Source: Cochliopodium minus | Lineage: Eukaryota; Discosea; Himatismenida; Cochliopodiidae | Direction: 5' to 3' | Assembly: GCA_024220525.1 (NCBI GenBank) | Contig: JAMYWO010000050.1 | Location: forward strand, 122,214-186,213 | Length of the DNA: 64,000 nucleotides | Shown: positions 22,519 through 34,697 of the stretch, in pieces | Position numbering within the stretch: position 1 is the first letter of the stretch | How the letters are laid out: every line of letters begins with the position of its first letter | Program-made: the position numbers and the translations under genes | Notes under the pieces: generated by a model | Database searches by the model: none | Told to the model about the DNA's origin: nothing | Seen by the model: the letters and a program-made list of their open reading frames with translations, nothing else

Positions 22519-25272
22519 ATGCAAGACCCCAACATAAAATTTAAATTATCACTCAATGGATCAAAAGAAGGATTTGCAACCATAGATGTAGATAATTTCA
22601 TATTTGAAAATATCATAATTCCATCTCACAAATTCATAAAAAATATACAATGGAGAGATTTCACTGATAAATTCATATACAAAGACAATCAACAAAATTC
22701 CTCTGATAAAATGGAGTTTACTTATCTATTGAACAATGAGAAATCTATAAACGCAGAAAGAGCGACCTTTTTGAAAAGAATAAATTTTGTTTATCAAAAA
22801 ATCAAATCGAATGAAAGGGAGATGGAGATGGAAAAGGAGGATGTAAAAGAAAATAAAAACAATAAAGAAGAAAATAAAAAAAAAGAAGAGAAGAAAATAA
22901 AAGAGGGAAAATTGGAGAATAAAGAAACCAAAATAAATGAACATTCGAGAAATAAAATCAATGTGAATAAAGAAAAGGATCAACAAATTATTAATAATGT
23001 AAGGAAAAAATAAAAGTCGAATAATTTCTAATATTCCAATATTACAGTGTAAAGATAAAGATATAGAGGAATCTACAGATTCAAATGATAAAAATGAAGA
23101 AAAATTTGAATATGTTGATTATAAGGTGTTTGATAATGGAGAGATTAAGATGAGGAAATATAATATCAACATTTCACAAATATTATCAATCTCGATAACA
23201 GATATCCAGAAGAAAAAAACATACAGCATCTATAAAGTATTGACACATTACATCAGTAAGAATGGATACAAAGAAAAATTAGAAGTGTTCCACAGATACA
23301 ATGATTTCAATGAATTTAACAACAAATTCACCCAAATACATGGCTCTTCTATATTTAAGAGCAAATTGCCCGAATTCCCTCAAAAATCAATGTGGGATCT
23401 CGTATCAGATGTGGAGGGAAATAGATTGAACAAATTTAACACCTATTTCCCTGAAATCATTTCAACCAAGGAGTTCATAGATGATCCCAAGATTTTTGAA
23501 CTATTATGCAGTTTTGTTAGCGAAGGAGAAGTAAAATTATACGATATTACTTTAAAAAAAATTTTTGTTTCAAATTTATAAAAAATTTTTGAAATTGTAA
23601 AAAATTTGTTTCTTCTTTAGGATTCTGGAGAGAAAATAAACAGAAGGAAGTGGATTAAAGTACTCACTCCCGAAGAAGAATGGGAGGAACTTTTGAAGGA
23701 TCTGAAATACAACGAGATCTCACCCAGTCTGGTCCCCTGGAACAAGTACGTACTCTCCATCTTCGGACCCACATCCGCTGGAAAAAGTTCCTTCACAAAT
23801 AACTTGTTCACAATACCTGTCAAGCCTGTTTCATCAGGGCAACAAGACACTGTATTCTCCATCATAGAAGTAGTTAGTGAAAGAGAATTTAAAAAGTATT
23901 TGAGAAGGGGAGAAAATTCGGAGTTTCCCTCTTTTAGTGATGAACAACTTGATGCTCCCATTCCCCAGAGTGAACATTTGCTCAAGACGGATGACAGATA
24001 TGAGAAGGTTTTTTTCTTTTTGGAGACGAGCCGTACTATCGAGAGGTACAAGAACCAGCTCTTTAGTTTCGATTTTTATTCACAAGATAAGAACATTTAC
24101 ACTATCTTGATCAATGAAAAATATCTTAGAGGCTCCAAACAGGACATTGAAATTGCTAAATCCATCATTGTCATTGACACAAAAGGTATGGATTTTTTTT
24201 TTATTTTGTTAAAAGTCTCCAGTTTTTGTAAAAAAAAAGACAATGATTGCCTTTTATGAATAATGTTTTTTGATAATTTTAACTGAATATGGACATTTAT
24301 TATTTTGTTTATTTCTCCCAAAATTTAAAGGACTTGAACAAGCCTCCAATTTTATTGATTCTCCCAACGAGAATTCTTTTGATAACTTCATTATGGAAAC
24401 CAAACCCATGAGCTTCATAATCAACGCGAGTAACCAAGTTTTGTTTTTAATTTCCGCTCAGACTGTTCGAACTGTGAGCAACCAGATCAAGGCCTTTGAG
24501 TTTGCGGTTAGAGGAATCGAATTTATAGAAAATTTTGAAAAAGAATACAAAATTCAAAAAGAAAAGGCCTCAACTCCTCCTGTGCCCTTGCAAAACCAAA
24601 AAGAAGAAACTCCTAATTTGACAATGTTCAAAAATATAACAAATAATTTTTATGATACTCTTGTTCAAGAAGGTGAAATTTGAAATTTCATTCAATTTTA
24701 CCAATAAAAGAATTTTTTTTTTTTATTATTTAGGTGTGAAACTCGGAGGAAATTTGATATCAGAAAGCAGCAAAGTTGTTTCCCAAATGTTCTACGATTA
24801 CTTCCAAAAGATCACCAAGAAAGAAAAACCCAAGTTCTCCATCTCCAACACTCTCTGGAAGAAGGTGACCTTCATGATCACCAAGATCGATCTTGTTCTC
24901 AACAACCGCGAGAAGAAGGACGTGGGAAGCATCTTCTATGAGCTTGGTTGTACATTGGGTAAATCTTTATCGATCGAACATCCTGTTGTTAATAGTTGGC
25001 TTTTGATAAGTCTTCCCGAGAAAAGCAAAAGCAAAGATTTGATGATCGGAGATTTAATTAAATTCAAATCTTCCTTGTCCAAAAATTGTGGTTCCTATTT
25101 ATACTCCAAAAGCTTGGATGATGCCATCGTACGTGCTTGCGATGTTTTGCTTGAGGAAAATGATCAGTCCTACTCTTCCAAGATCTTTCTCTTCCACAAC
25201 AAATCTCAATACTATCAGGGCATGAAGCAGAGAGCGGAGATTAGATTGAGGGAGGATTTGAAATTCAAATGA
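22519..25272 (+). CDS. PX domain-GTPase fusion protein
   Basis: Exons 22519-22998, 23048-23530, 23621-24185, 24331-24672 and 24734-25272 give 802 residues in frame. Residues 1-160 are unrecognised and end in a K/E/N-rich charged stretch. Exon 2 (161-321) is a PX domain: VFHRYNDFNEFNNKF, KSKLPEFPQKSMWD, NRLNKFNTYFPEI, the pattern that binds PI3P and related lipids on endosomes. Residues 322-802 form a large GTPase with G1 FGPTSAGKSSF (about 369-379), G3 VIDTKGLEQ (about 505) and G4 ITKIDLVLN (about 670). Spacing and the SAGKSS loop suggest a dynamin-like or related large GTPase rather than Ras. A role in membrane traffic downstream of phosphoinositides is inferred. PTEN is its divergent neighbour. 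Confidence 0.85.
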
Positions 25273-25473
25273 TACAAAATTAAACTTTTTTTTCGAGTTG
25301 TTCTTCACATCATCACTTTGTGAGAATTGATTTCTCTTTTGATCAACTTTTATTCAATATTATTATATTCAAATATAAATAATAAAAAAAAAGTTATTTC
25401 CCTTTGACAATTCATCTTATTTGATATCGTTGTATATTCATCATTTTTTCATATTAAAACAAATCATATATCG

Positions 25474-28400
25474 ATGAAGTGTGGTGCTTTTGTATTTGGA
25501 TGTTTCCAGGATGGAACTTATAATCTGTTCAGAATCAATCCAAACAAAGGGCAATTTATTTGGGAAGGAAAAGTTAATGGTATTAATAATATCCCTCGCC
25601 TCCATATATTCAAACAAAATTAAAAATTTTTATTTTTATTGCAGGCAAATCTGCAAAGAAAAATCATTATAACATTATGGATGTCAAAGAAATTACAAAA
25701 AATCCATCCAAAAAAGAAATTGATTTGATATTGGAAGGATCTTCAATGTAAAATTAATAATATATAATTAATTTTTTGATTTCGAAAAGAATTTTATATC
25801 GATAATTAACCTTTATTTTCATCTTTGACAGACAACATTTATGTTTTATAACTTCCAAACAAGTTGAATCACTGTCCAAATTATTTCTAACGAAAACGGA
25901 ATCATCATTGAATGATTTATATGAGGTAAACAAATCGATTATTTATAATAAGAATGATTAACTTGATTCAATATATATCTTTTCGAAATCGAATTAATAT
26001 TATCATCCCTATCGCATAAATAAATTATTAGGAATGGAATCCAAAAATATGTTTGAAAAGAGGATCGATGCAAAAAATATCAATCAAAAAACAACTGGGA
26101 AATACTAAAGACAAAATATATCTCACATTATGTCCAGGTAAGATATTTGGATGGTCAGATGAAAAAACATCCTATTCCCAAGATGGTATACCCATCTTTA
26201 CTATTCCCTTAAATGATGAGATGGAGATCATTGAGGATGATTCATCCATCAAATTCACTTTCCCTAATCTCAATTCAGAAGATATCATATTCTATTTCTC
26301 AGATGGTGTAGAATCAAGGGATTGGTTTTCAATTTTACAAAGATCTCTCAAAATATCTGAAAAGGAAATACATTCAATCGTAAAATTATTTATTGAATAC
26401 CTAAAATATGCATTTCTCTTTGGAATATTCAATTTATTCGATTTATTATAATTCATTGATAGCTTATAATCTATTTTATCTGCTCAGAAATTGAATTGGG
26501 ATTATGATTATAAAATAAATAATTTATTATTATTCAAATTTATATATTTTGTTAATTTTATCTTTGTTATTTTAGTCACATAGAACATTGAGTGTTGTAT
26601 CATTATATTTGACAAAATCTGGTCCCAAAGAAACACAATGGGTATCATTAATAAAGAAATTATGGGGAAATCTGAATGGATGTACGGAATCTAATTTCGA
26701 AATGACATCAGATAAATGGACACAAGCGGGATATTGGGTAATAAAATTTTCATCATAATAGATATTATGCTAAATATATCATAAAATCTTAAAAGTCAAA
26801 TGATCCATCAGATATTCCTACAATAGCATTAAATAATTTTGTATATCTGGCGGAAAATTATCCGCTGTTATGGGAAAGAGTGCAAAGCTCATCCAAAAGA
26901 CAGGACGACGCTTACAGTTGGGTGACATCAGGGATAGAGCTGACAGATATGCTCACAAACTTGTTGTCGATCCACAAGTACGATCGCAACGCACTTCCCT
27001 ATATAGAAGGATATCCCCTCTTCATCCACTCACAAAACTGTTTCGAAGAATTGTATTGTATAGCTGTCGCATTGTTCGAACAAAATTGGGAGCAAAATAC
27101 ACATGAGAAGAAGAAGAATGATATCAAAGATACCATCCACGAAACATCGACACGTTTCTCTCAGTTTATATCCAGAGCCTCTTCGGATGGATCTCCTGAG
27201 ATTTTCGAAATGTTGGGTATTTTGCTCGAGCCGTATAAGTCTCAATCAAAAATCCCTAGCAAAGTGGAGAACAAACCAAACAACGGACAATATGTGAAGC
27301 TGCCCATCAGCTTTGCTCCTCCCAAAGGAGGAATAGGCTTCGGCTTGCCTCCCATCAAAAACTTTAAGAACAATACCAGACACAACAGTGTAAATTTAGA
27401 TGATTTTCTTAGCAGCGGGACAGAATCTTTTTCAGACATCAACATGGATTCTTTCAATGATTTAAGTAACTTTGAAGACTTTGAGGATCTGGATCAAGTT
27501 GCAAGTAATTGTGACATCAGAAACAGCTCTCCTTCTGTTTTGACCACATCGTTCCAAACCAAAGAAGAAACGAGATCTTCTCCTATCAACGAAAGGGCCG
27601 TTTCCATCCCCAACCTTTTTCCAAAGAGAGAAGAAAGTTTGTTGCAAAATTCACCAAAGGAAGACAGAGTCATCGAAACTTCCCCCAAAGAAGACAGAAT
27701 CCCAAACCAATCACCCAAAGACGACAGACCTTCTTACAAAACAAGTGTACAAACACAAAGTCCCATCCCAACAATGATAAAACCCGAAAAAAAGGTCATC
27801 ATGATCAAAGTGGCCAAAAAAACCGAAGCACCCCTCAAAGAAGAAGGATCTCCCATCGTAAAAAAAATGGTTTTGCCACCTATTGAAGACAACCCAACAC
27901 CCAGCCCCAACCAACCCAAGAAACTCCCTAAGGTGCTGCCTTTGCCTAAAAACCTGCCTCCCCCTCTCAAAACCATCTCTGGAAACATGTCCAGTTCAAT
28001 GGGTGTGTTACCCACTAAACTGGAAAACCTTCCACCTCCCCCACAACCTCCAACCACAACCAACAACGAACCTCCAATAAACTTTCCCAACAATTTCCCA
28101 CCTAATTTTCCACCAAACTTGCCATCCAACTTGCCTTCGAACTTGCCTTCAACCCTCCCATCCAACTTTCCATCCAACTTACCACCAAGTTTGCCAAATA
28201 ACCTTCCGTCTAATCTTCCTTCTAATCTTCCTTCTAATCTTCCGTCTAATCTTCCTTCCAATATCCCTCCTCCCATTGTCGACAACTCGCTCCCCAACCA
28301 CGCCCCCAAATCCAAAGTCATCGTCATCACCGGCAACAAGTCCCCCTCCAACCCCAACCTTTTCCCCAAAGACATCCCGCCACCTCCTCAAATCGGCCTG

Positions 28401-29463
28401 CCCCCCACCACCAACATCAAGCTCGAAAACTTGCCCCCTCCGCCTCTCCCTCCAACTACAACCACCACCAACACAAACTCTAATTCTCCGCTAAAGAATT
28501 CTACCAAGGCCACTCCCTCCTATAACTTGCCCCCTCCTACTGGTACTCCCCCTCCCCTCAATTTGCCTCCCCTCGTTACTTCCTCCCCTACTACGAACAA
28601 CCTCAATTCTTCCAGTAACAACGTTTCCACTCAATCTCCTATCGGTAAAAATTTCATTCTATTCAAAATTTAAAATTGCTAATTTTTTTTTCTCTATTTT
28701 TTATTTCTACAAATTTTACAAAAACAAATTTTTACTTTATTTTTTTTTTCATTTATTTTTTATTTTCTTATTTTCATTTTTTTTGTCATTCAAATATTTC
28801 TATTAAAAATTTTTTTGTTTTTAATTTTTTAAATTTTTTAATTTTTACTTTACAATTTTCATAATTTTTTTTTTATTTTTTATTAACATTTGTTTTTTGA
28901 AAATTATCTTATTTCCAAACAATTTTTTTTTTTTGGGTAGAAAAAACAGGAAACAGGAACAGTGTAAATGAAAATAAAGGAAGAATGAACAATGCTCTTT
29001 CTTCTTGGTTGGGACAAGATTTCGAAACAGCTGTAAAAACTGATAAGTCTGAAAAGAATGAAAAGCAAGAAAAAAGTGAAAAGGTGAATACCCTCAAAAA
29101 AAAAGACAAAAAAAAGAGGTAAACAAATTTTTTTTCTTCAAATTTAATTAAATATTTTTTATTAAATTAATTCAATTTTAAAATTGAATTTTTTTTTTTT
29201 TTTTGATTAGATTGACTGTATTTTTCGGAAACAAATCTTCAGTCAGCAAAAATGACGACTCAGAAAGCAGTCCCGTCACCAAAAAAACCGAGCGCCGAAA
29301 GTCTTTTATCGAACAGCCCCTCCAAAAGAAAAATACCGAAGAACCTGTCAGGAAGCTCAAAAAGGACAAGTCTGGCGTTCAAAAGATCTTGTCCAAATTT
29401 TTGACCAGCAGACCTTCTAAGGATATTCTCATAAAGAAAAAGATTTTGGAGGATGAGAAATGA
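25474..29463 (+). CDS. ELMO-domain protein with PH-like, Pro-rich and RPEL-like regions
   Basis: Eight exons: 25474-25579, 25645-25747, 25832-25925, 26032-26379, 26576-26737, 26796-28644, 28941-29118, 29211-29463, for 1030 residues. Residues 1-217 look like one or two PH-type modules (FRINPNKGQFIWEGK; DWFSILQRSL). Residues about 245-400 fit an ELMO domain (ALNNFVYLAENYPLLWERVQ, SGIELTDMLTNLLS, CFEELYCIAVALFEQNW), the partner of Dock-type Rac exchange factors. Residues about 590-880 are Pro-rich, with three SPKxDR repeats before them and an NLPS minisatellite. The C-terminus carries ILSKFLTSRPSKDILIKKKI, which fits the RPEL actin-monomer-binding pattern. The protein would link Rac activation to actin. 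The long intron between exons 4 and 5 might hide a small extra exon. Confidence 0.82.
28082..28266 (+). repeat. Coding minisatellite (NLPS/NFPP units)
   Basis: About fifteen 12-bp units encode N-L/F-P-S/P-type tetrapeptides inside exon 6 of the ELMO gene. The last five units (about 28205-28260) are almost identical at DNA level (AATCTTCCTTCT), which indicates recent slippage. Confidence 0.85.
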
Positions 29464-29592
29464 TCTCCCTTTTTCAACTCCTCCAATTTTCCATCTAATT
29501 TGTTTTTTATTGGCTTTTTCTATTTATTTTTCCTTCGAAGAAAAAAAAAAAATAAATCCATCTTTTTGTTTGATCATTCATTAATCGATTAA

Positions 29593-31420
29593 TTAAAAAA
29601 TTAAATTTTTATTTAAGCGAATATCAAAAACCATCGAAAAAAAAGTGATGATTATTTTGATCACAGGCTTAGGGAAAGCAATCTTGTATTTCTTGTTGTA
29701 GTGATTACAACACAAAACGAAATTCAATGTTTTTTTAAGAAACAAGGATGGGTAAAACAAGTGTCTTTTTAAACTCCACATTTTGTTGTCCTGAAAATCT
29801 CTGATTAGATCAGAAATTTCTTTAATAATTTTTCTTTCATCAGTGAATTGAAAATCTACAGATCTAGTCAACAAAACACATACAATGAGACGTTGAAGAC
29901 TACTCAATTTGTGAACACCAAAAAGATTAGGTGACATTTCGCAAACAATGTTATAAAAACTTTGTTCTATTTTTTATTTTTAAATCAATTTGTTACCAAA
30001 AAGAACAAATTTTTTTTTTTTTACCTTTCAAATAACTTTTTGTATTTACATCAGCTCCGTGTGATAATAATAACTCAATTTTTCCAAGAGTGGAGTTTTT
30101 ATCAAGAGAAAAGTTATTTTGACATAAGTGGTGAAGCGGAAAAAAAGATTTTTGATCGAACAAACAACCTTTATTGTATGAAAAAAAAGTTTCCAGCAAC
30201 ACAATATCCTTATCGAGTATATTGAATAAAGGAGAAGAGTTTTTAACTCCAAATGTATTTTTGCAACCCTTCCCTAATAAAAAATAAAACAATTCAATGT
30301 TAATGTCACTTAAAGAAGTGACTTGGTATAAAAGCCCATTATAATTAAAATCATATTCATTGGGATCAAACATGAAGGTTCCTGTCCCTATCAAGATTTT
30401 AAAGAGGTCTACATTGGAGCTTTTATTTCCACAAAACAAAAAATATCCGCTTTCATTTTTTTTGTTTTGAAAAGAAGGATCAAACCCGTTTTTCAAAAAT
30501 AAGTACAATCCCCTTGAGGAAATGCATTCATTTTGGAGATAAACATGGAAAGGTGTGTTATCATCTTTGTCCAACAAACTACACTTTGCTTCTTTGTTTT
30601 CCTCTATCAAAAATTGTAAAATTTCAAAATCAATTTTATTGTTAGAACAAAAATCGTGAAACGGTGTTATTTTTTGATTGTTTCGGCTAAAAAATCCAAC
30701 AGATGCACCTAAGAATTTTATAAGCTTAAAGTTTATGCTATGTGACATCTTTTCCCTTTTTATTGCATAATGCATAACATTGTTTCCTTTGTCATCTCGT
30801 GCATTTATATCTGCTTTCTTTTCCATCACGTATTTGACTAGTGCTATTGTACAATTTTTGTTTTTACACAAGTAATGTATCGGAGTTTTTCCAAAATCAT
30901 CTTGAACATTCAACCTTGCTTTATTTTTGATCAGCAAATCTAAAAAATTCTTTCAAAAATAAAAAAACTTTTAACAATAAAAAAAAAGTTTTTATAGTAA
31001 AAATACTTTTTCAACGTTTTTATTTTGGCAAAGCAAATGAATAGGATAGGTATATTTCTTCTTTTCAAATCTAAATTTGAAATTCGTATTAAGCTTCTTA
31101 AAGAAATTTTCGTTGATGATGCTTTTGCACTTTGTGTAGTAATATTTTTTGATGCTTTCTACCAGATTCCTTTTCTTTTCATACAGGGGATCAATGCTGT
31201 TCATCTTCTCGAATGCATCAATACAGCAGCTATGAAATAATTTAATGGGTTCAATACCATTTATACTGTAACCATATTCATCAAAAGCCACAGTTTCAAA
31301 ATACTCACATCCTAACGAAAAAGAAATAATTTTATTTATTTGAAATTGAAATTTTTTTGTTGGTTTTATAAAAATTATATTAGCATAAGGGGAAATTTTT
31401 TTGGATATATCGAGACACAT
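29593..31420 (-). CDS. Ankyrin-repeat protein
   Basis: Exons 31420-31007, 30949-30025 and 29966-29593 join in frame for 570 residues. The N-terminal 120 residues are not recognised. From about residue 125, ankyrin-type units follow (YPIHLLCQNKN; KTPIHYLCKNKNCTIALVKY; ITPFHDFCSNNK; NTPFHVYLQNE; SFFPLHHLCQNN; KIELLLSHGADVNTK), several of them atypical, with LCxN in place of AAxxGH. The C-terminal 120 residues resemble a short helical region (NLFGVHKLSSLQRLIVCVLL). Introns are 57 and 58 nt. Ankyrin arrays bind proteins; the partner is unknown. It sits tail to tail with the ELMO gene. Confidence 0.75.
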
Positions 31421-31499
31421 TTTTTAACACTATAAAATAATCATTCATCTATATTGGAGATATAACAAATGATATTTACATGCAGGTGAGATTTTTTTT

Positions 31500-32051
31500 T
31501 TATTTTTGCAGCTTAAAATTTTTATTACCTAACATTCTTGCAAATTTTTCAGCATCATTTGTTTCTACACTTCTGAGGTATTCAGCATCACATTTGTTTC
31601 CTACAATCAAGATTCGATAGTTATCTTTATCATCATTAGACTCTATCTCTTTGATGATGTCCGCCATGTAATTAAATGATTGGTTATCTGTTACATCAAA
31701 TACAATGATGTACACGTCGAATTCTCCATACTTTATATCCTTGCATTGATCTTGATAATTGGAGAAATCCCACACCTTTAAAATGTATTCTTTATCACTG
31801 ATCTTGATATCGGTTTCATATAGATGCAGAATAGAGTATGGCAAACTCTGATCAAGTTAATATGAGTTAATAATATTATAAACTCCATTATTAAAATTTA
31901 TTCAATTTGGAAAGGTATTGTTCAAAAAAGGTTGTTTTCTCCAAATTTACAAATTAAAATTTACTTTAGTTTGGTAATTATAGTTTAAATGTGTACATAT
32001 AGTTGATTTTCCACTGGATTTGGCTCCCAACATACCGATTCTGATCTCCAT
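31500..32051 (-). CDS. Short Ras/Rab-like GTPase
   Basis: Exons 32051-31965 and 31847-31500 give 144 residues. Exon 1 holds the P-loop (IGMLGAKSSGKST). Exon 2 holds ILKVWDFSNYQDQ at the G3 position, VYIIVFDVTDNQSF, and the G4 box IVGNKCDA. The canonical G3 DxxG is replaced by DFSN, so the switch II glycine is absent. The ORF ends after the helix ETNDAEKFARMLG, about 30-50 residues short of a usual Ras/Rab protein. No G5 SAK box and no C-terminal cysteine are seen. Either a further exon was missed (a GTAATA donor follows MLG) or the protein is a short divergent form. Its start is 235 bp from the divergent GLUG-like gene. Confidence 0.7.
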
Positions 32052-32286
32052 CAAAATTCCAATCAATTTTATTTAATTTGATATAATTTAAAAACACAGA
32101 TAAAATTAAACACAAAAGTTAATTTTATATTTGAAAAAATATAGTATTGATCATCACAGTAGAAGTAAATTTCGAAAAGAAAGCTTATTAGTTGTATTGA
32201 TGAAAATAATTTTCCCAATGAATTCTTTTCCAATCAAATGATACATATGTTATCTTTTTTTTAAAAAAAAAAAAAGAACCATTTAT

Positions 32287-34590
32287 ATGAAACCAAAAGT
32301 TTTAGTTTTTTTCCTTTTCACCATTTGCATCTCTTATGTTTATTCTGTGGATTACAACATATCAGTTTGCAGTGATTTACAAAATTTGAATGATACAACA
32401 GGAAGATATATATTCATCAATAACATCACTTGTGCCAATTTTACTCCAATACCAATCACTTTCCAAGGGATATTGGGTAATAACATTTTTTTTAATTGAT
32501 CTTTTTATTTTTGATGATATCTTTTTTTCAAACAAGATGGGCAATTTTTCTCTATATCCATCACAAATTTCGTTGTTGATTTAGATATTGCTATATTTAA
32601 AATTACTAATGGTGCACTTATTCAAAATCTGATCATTGAGAGCTTCTCTTACTCTGATTCCTCAATTATTACAAATTTAGGTATTTTGGTTGCAAATGCA
32701 CAGAATTCTATTTTCAATAATATTCTTTTTAATGTGGCAACTTCAATATCAACCTCCACTTTGTCAATGAACGTAAAAATATTTATAACTTGTTAAATTT
32801 TTTCAATAAAAAATATTTCAAATGATGGAAATTATTAAAATGATGAGTTAATCTATTTTGATTCATAGGTTGGCACTTTTGCAGGATCTGCGAATAATGT
32901 ACTTTTTTATTGGATACAAATTAATTCAAAATTTTATGCTTGTTCAAAAATAGGTCACAATTTCTAATTCTATTATTCAGAATCTATCAATAAACATGGG
33001 AATCAATAGTGGTGGATTTGGTTAATTTTGATAATTATATTTTTTCTCTTTAATTTATTTCAATATATAATAAAGTTGGTTCTGCAACGGATATAAGAAT
33101 CACAAATTGCTCAATAATTGGAACAGGATTGTTTTACAACAAGATGTTAGATTGTAAAATTTGTGGTAAAAAATTTTTTTCACGATTTACATCTTCCAAC
33201 AAATAATATCTTTCAAAAAATAGGAGGATTTATAGGATCTGCAACTTTATACCAAATTTCCAACAGTAACATCCAAAATATAATGATAAATTCAATAAAT
33301 AAGTAAAATATTTTTTTTATTTAAATTTATTAATTTATTCAATATCTTGAAAAGTACTGGAGGTTTTGTTGGAGGTAAAGTTAAACAAACGAGATTAAAT
33401 TATTCCTATTAATAATTTATTTCAGTCAACTCAGTAACATCCGCTTTAGTATCTACCATTGATACTTCCAGCATAACAGCATTTAATTCTAGCATCATGA
33501 ATGAGTTCTTTGGTACCTTATTAGAAACTAGCTTAACTACTCCTTTAAATTAATTTATTTTTATACTTTTAATTTTTTTAAGGTGGTTTTGATACTGGAG
33601 GATTGGTTGGATCGTCACAAGAAGTATTTTTTTTTTTTATTTTTATTTTTTTTTAAAAAATTATAATTACAAGTCTATCAATATTACAAATTGCTTTCTT
33701 GAAAATATTAACGTGACTACGTACAAATCTTATAAAAATCTTATTTTTAAGACTAAACTTTTTTCTTCAGATTTGCGAATGCAGCGGGGTTGGTTGGATT
33801 TTTTCCGAACCAAACATTAACTTTGGTTATCACAAACTGTACTATCAAATCAAAAGATGGTCAAAATTACAACTATGTCACTTCTACAGCAATTAATAAT
33901 TCAAGTTATTCAGCTGGAGGGTTTGTTGGAAGGACAAGTTCTATTATAATTTCAAATTCTCAAGTTTACAACATTCAAGTCAAAGCAGAATTTTAGTAAA
34001 CAAAAGTAAACTTTTTTGTTATTGTCTTTTATTTTTTTCAATAGTGCAGGGGGGTTTTTTGGTGTTTTTTTTAATACGTAAGTCAGCTTTAAAAATTTTA
34101 ATAAAAAATATGTGAAACCTTTTTTTTTGAAGTTCTATTGTTACAATGGATAATTGCCAAATACTCACTCAAAACAAATTAAGTCATAATGTTATCACTT
34201 CTACCCGTTATTCATCAGCTTTGATTGGTAAATTTTATTTCTTCATTTTGTAAATAAAAAATGGCATTATTTTTCATTGTTTATTAATAAGGACAACTAA
34301 ATAACGGTGGGAGTTTAGTTAAAAACAGCTTAGTTCAAAATATAATTATATTTGGAGGATCTCAAAAAACTGATATAGGCGTTATTGTGGGGAGACACCT
34401 AGGAAATTTAACAGTTGTGAACTTTACCCTCTCAACAGCTGATTCATTTGTTAACAATCAGTTTTATTCCTTTAATTCTTCGTAAAAAATAAACAGATTT
34501 CCCTTTCCTTTTGAAATATGTATTTGTTTTTTATTTAGGAGGGGATGTGGAGTTCTTATCGGCACATCACAAGGAATAATAATGGATGGT
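32287..34590 (+). CDS. Secreted GLUG-like repeat protein, 15 exons, cut at an N
   Basis: Exons that join in frame: 32287-32476, 32537-32772, 32870-32898, 32954-33020, 33076-33165, 33224-33302, 33355-33374, 33426-33512, 33583-33623, 33674-33720, 33771-33995, 34045-34077, 34133-34227, 34292-34481, 34539-34590. A signal peptide (MKPKVLVFFLFTICISYVYS) precedes repeats of the form GG-F/L-V/I-G followed by IxIxNSxI (GGFIGSATLYQISNSNI; GGFVGRTSSIIISNSQVYNI), close to the GLUG motif of extracellular beta-solenoids. Exons are mostly one repeat each, some only 20-40 nt. The reading stops at the N at 34591, so the 3' end is missing. A surface or secreted adhesin is likely but unproven. Confidence 0.65.
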
Positions 34591-34591
34591 N
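34591..34591. other. Ambiguous base (N) at a probable misjoin
   Basis: The single N in the window sits exactly where a plus-strand GLUG-like exon is interrupted mid-codon and a minus-strand G-alpha first exon is interrupted mid-codon. Two unrelated truncated genes meeting head-on at an N point to a scaffold join, not biology. Confidence 0.8.
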
Positions 34592-34697
34592 TTTGTTTGA
34601 TCTTCATATCTCTTTCTATTTTCAAATCTTCTTCTATTTTCTTTCTATTATCTCCTAAATATTCAAAATTAACAGCTCCTGAGTGACATAAACCCAT
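34592..34697 (-). CDS. G-protein alpha subunit, N-terminal fragment
   Basis: Reading from ATG 34697, 35 codons run to the N at 34591: MGLCHSGAVNFEYLGDNRK, followed by IEEDLKIERDMKIKQ. Gly2 and Cys4 are the classic myristoylation and palmitoylation sites of G-alpha proteins. A charged helix ending just before the expected KLLLLGAGESGKST P-loop is the standard alpha-N helix. Everything after it is missing because of the join. The fragment is short, but the combination is characteristic. Confidence 0.7.

Noticed and set aside
27734-28375. Gly-rich minus-strand ORF (213 codons)
   Set aside because: Shadow of the Pro-rich repeat region of the ELMO gene; repeats of GRLEG are just reverse-read NLPS units.
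31007-32051. Possible single gene joining the Ras-like GTPase to the ankyrin protein
   Set aside because: I tried the visible acceptors between them; none keeps the frame, and the ankyrin gene has its own ATG.
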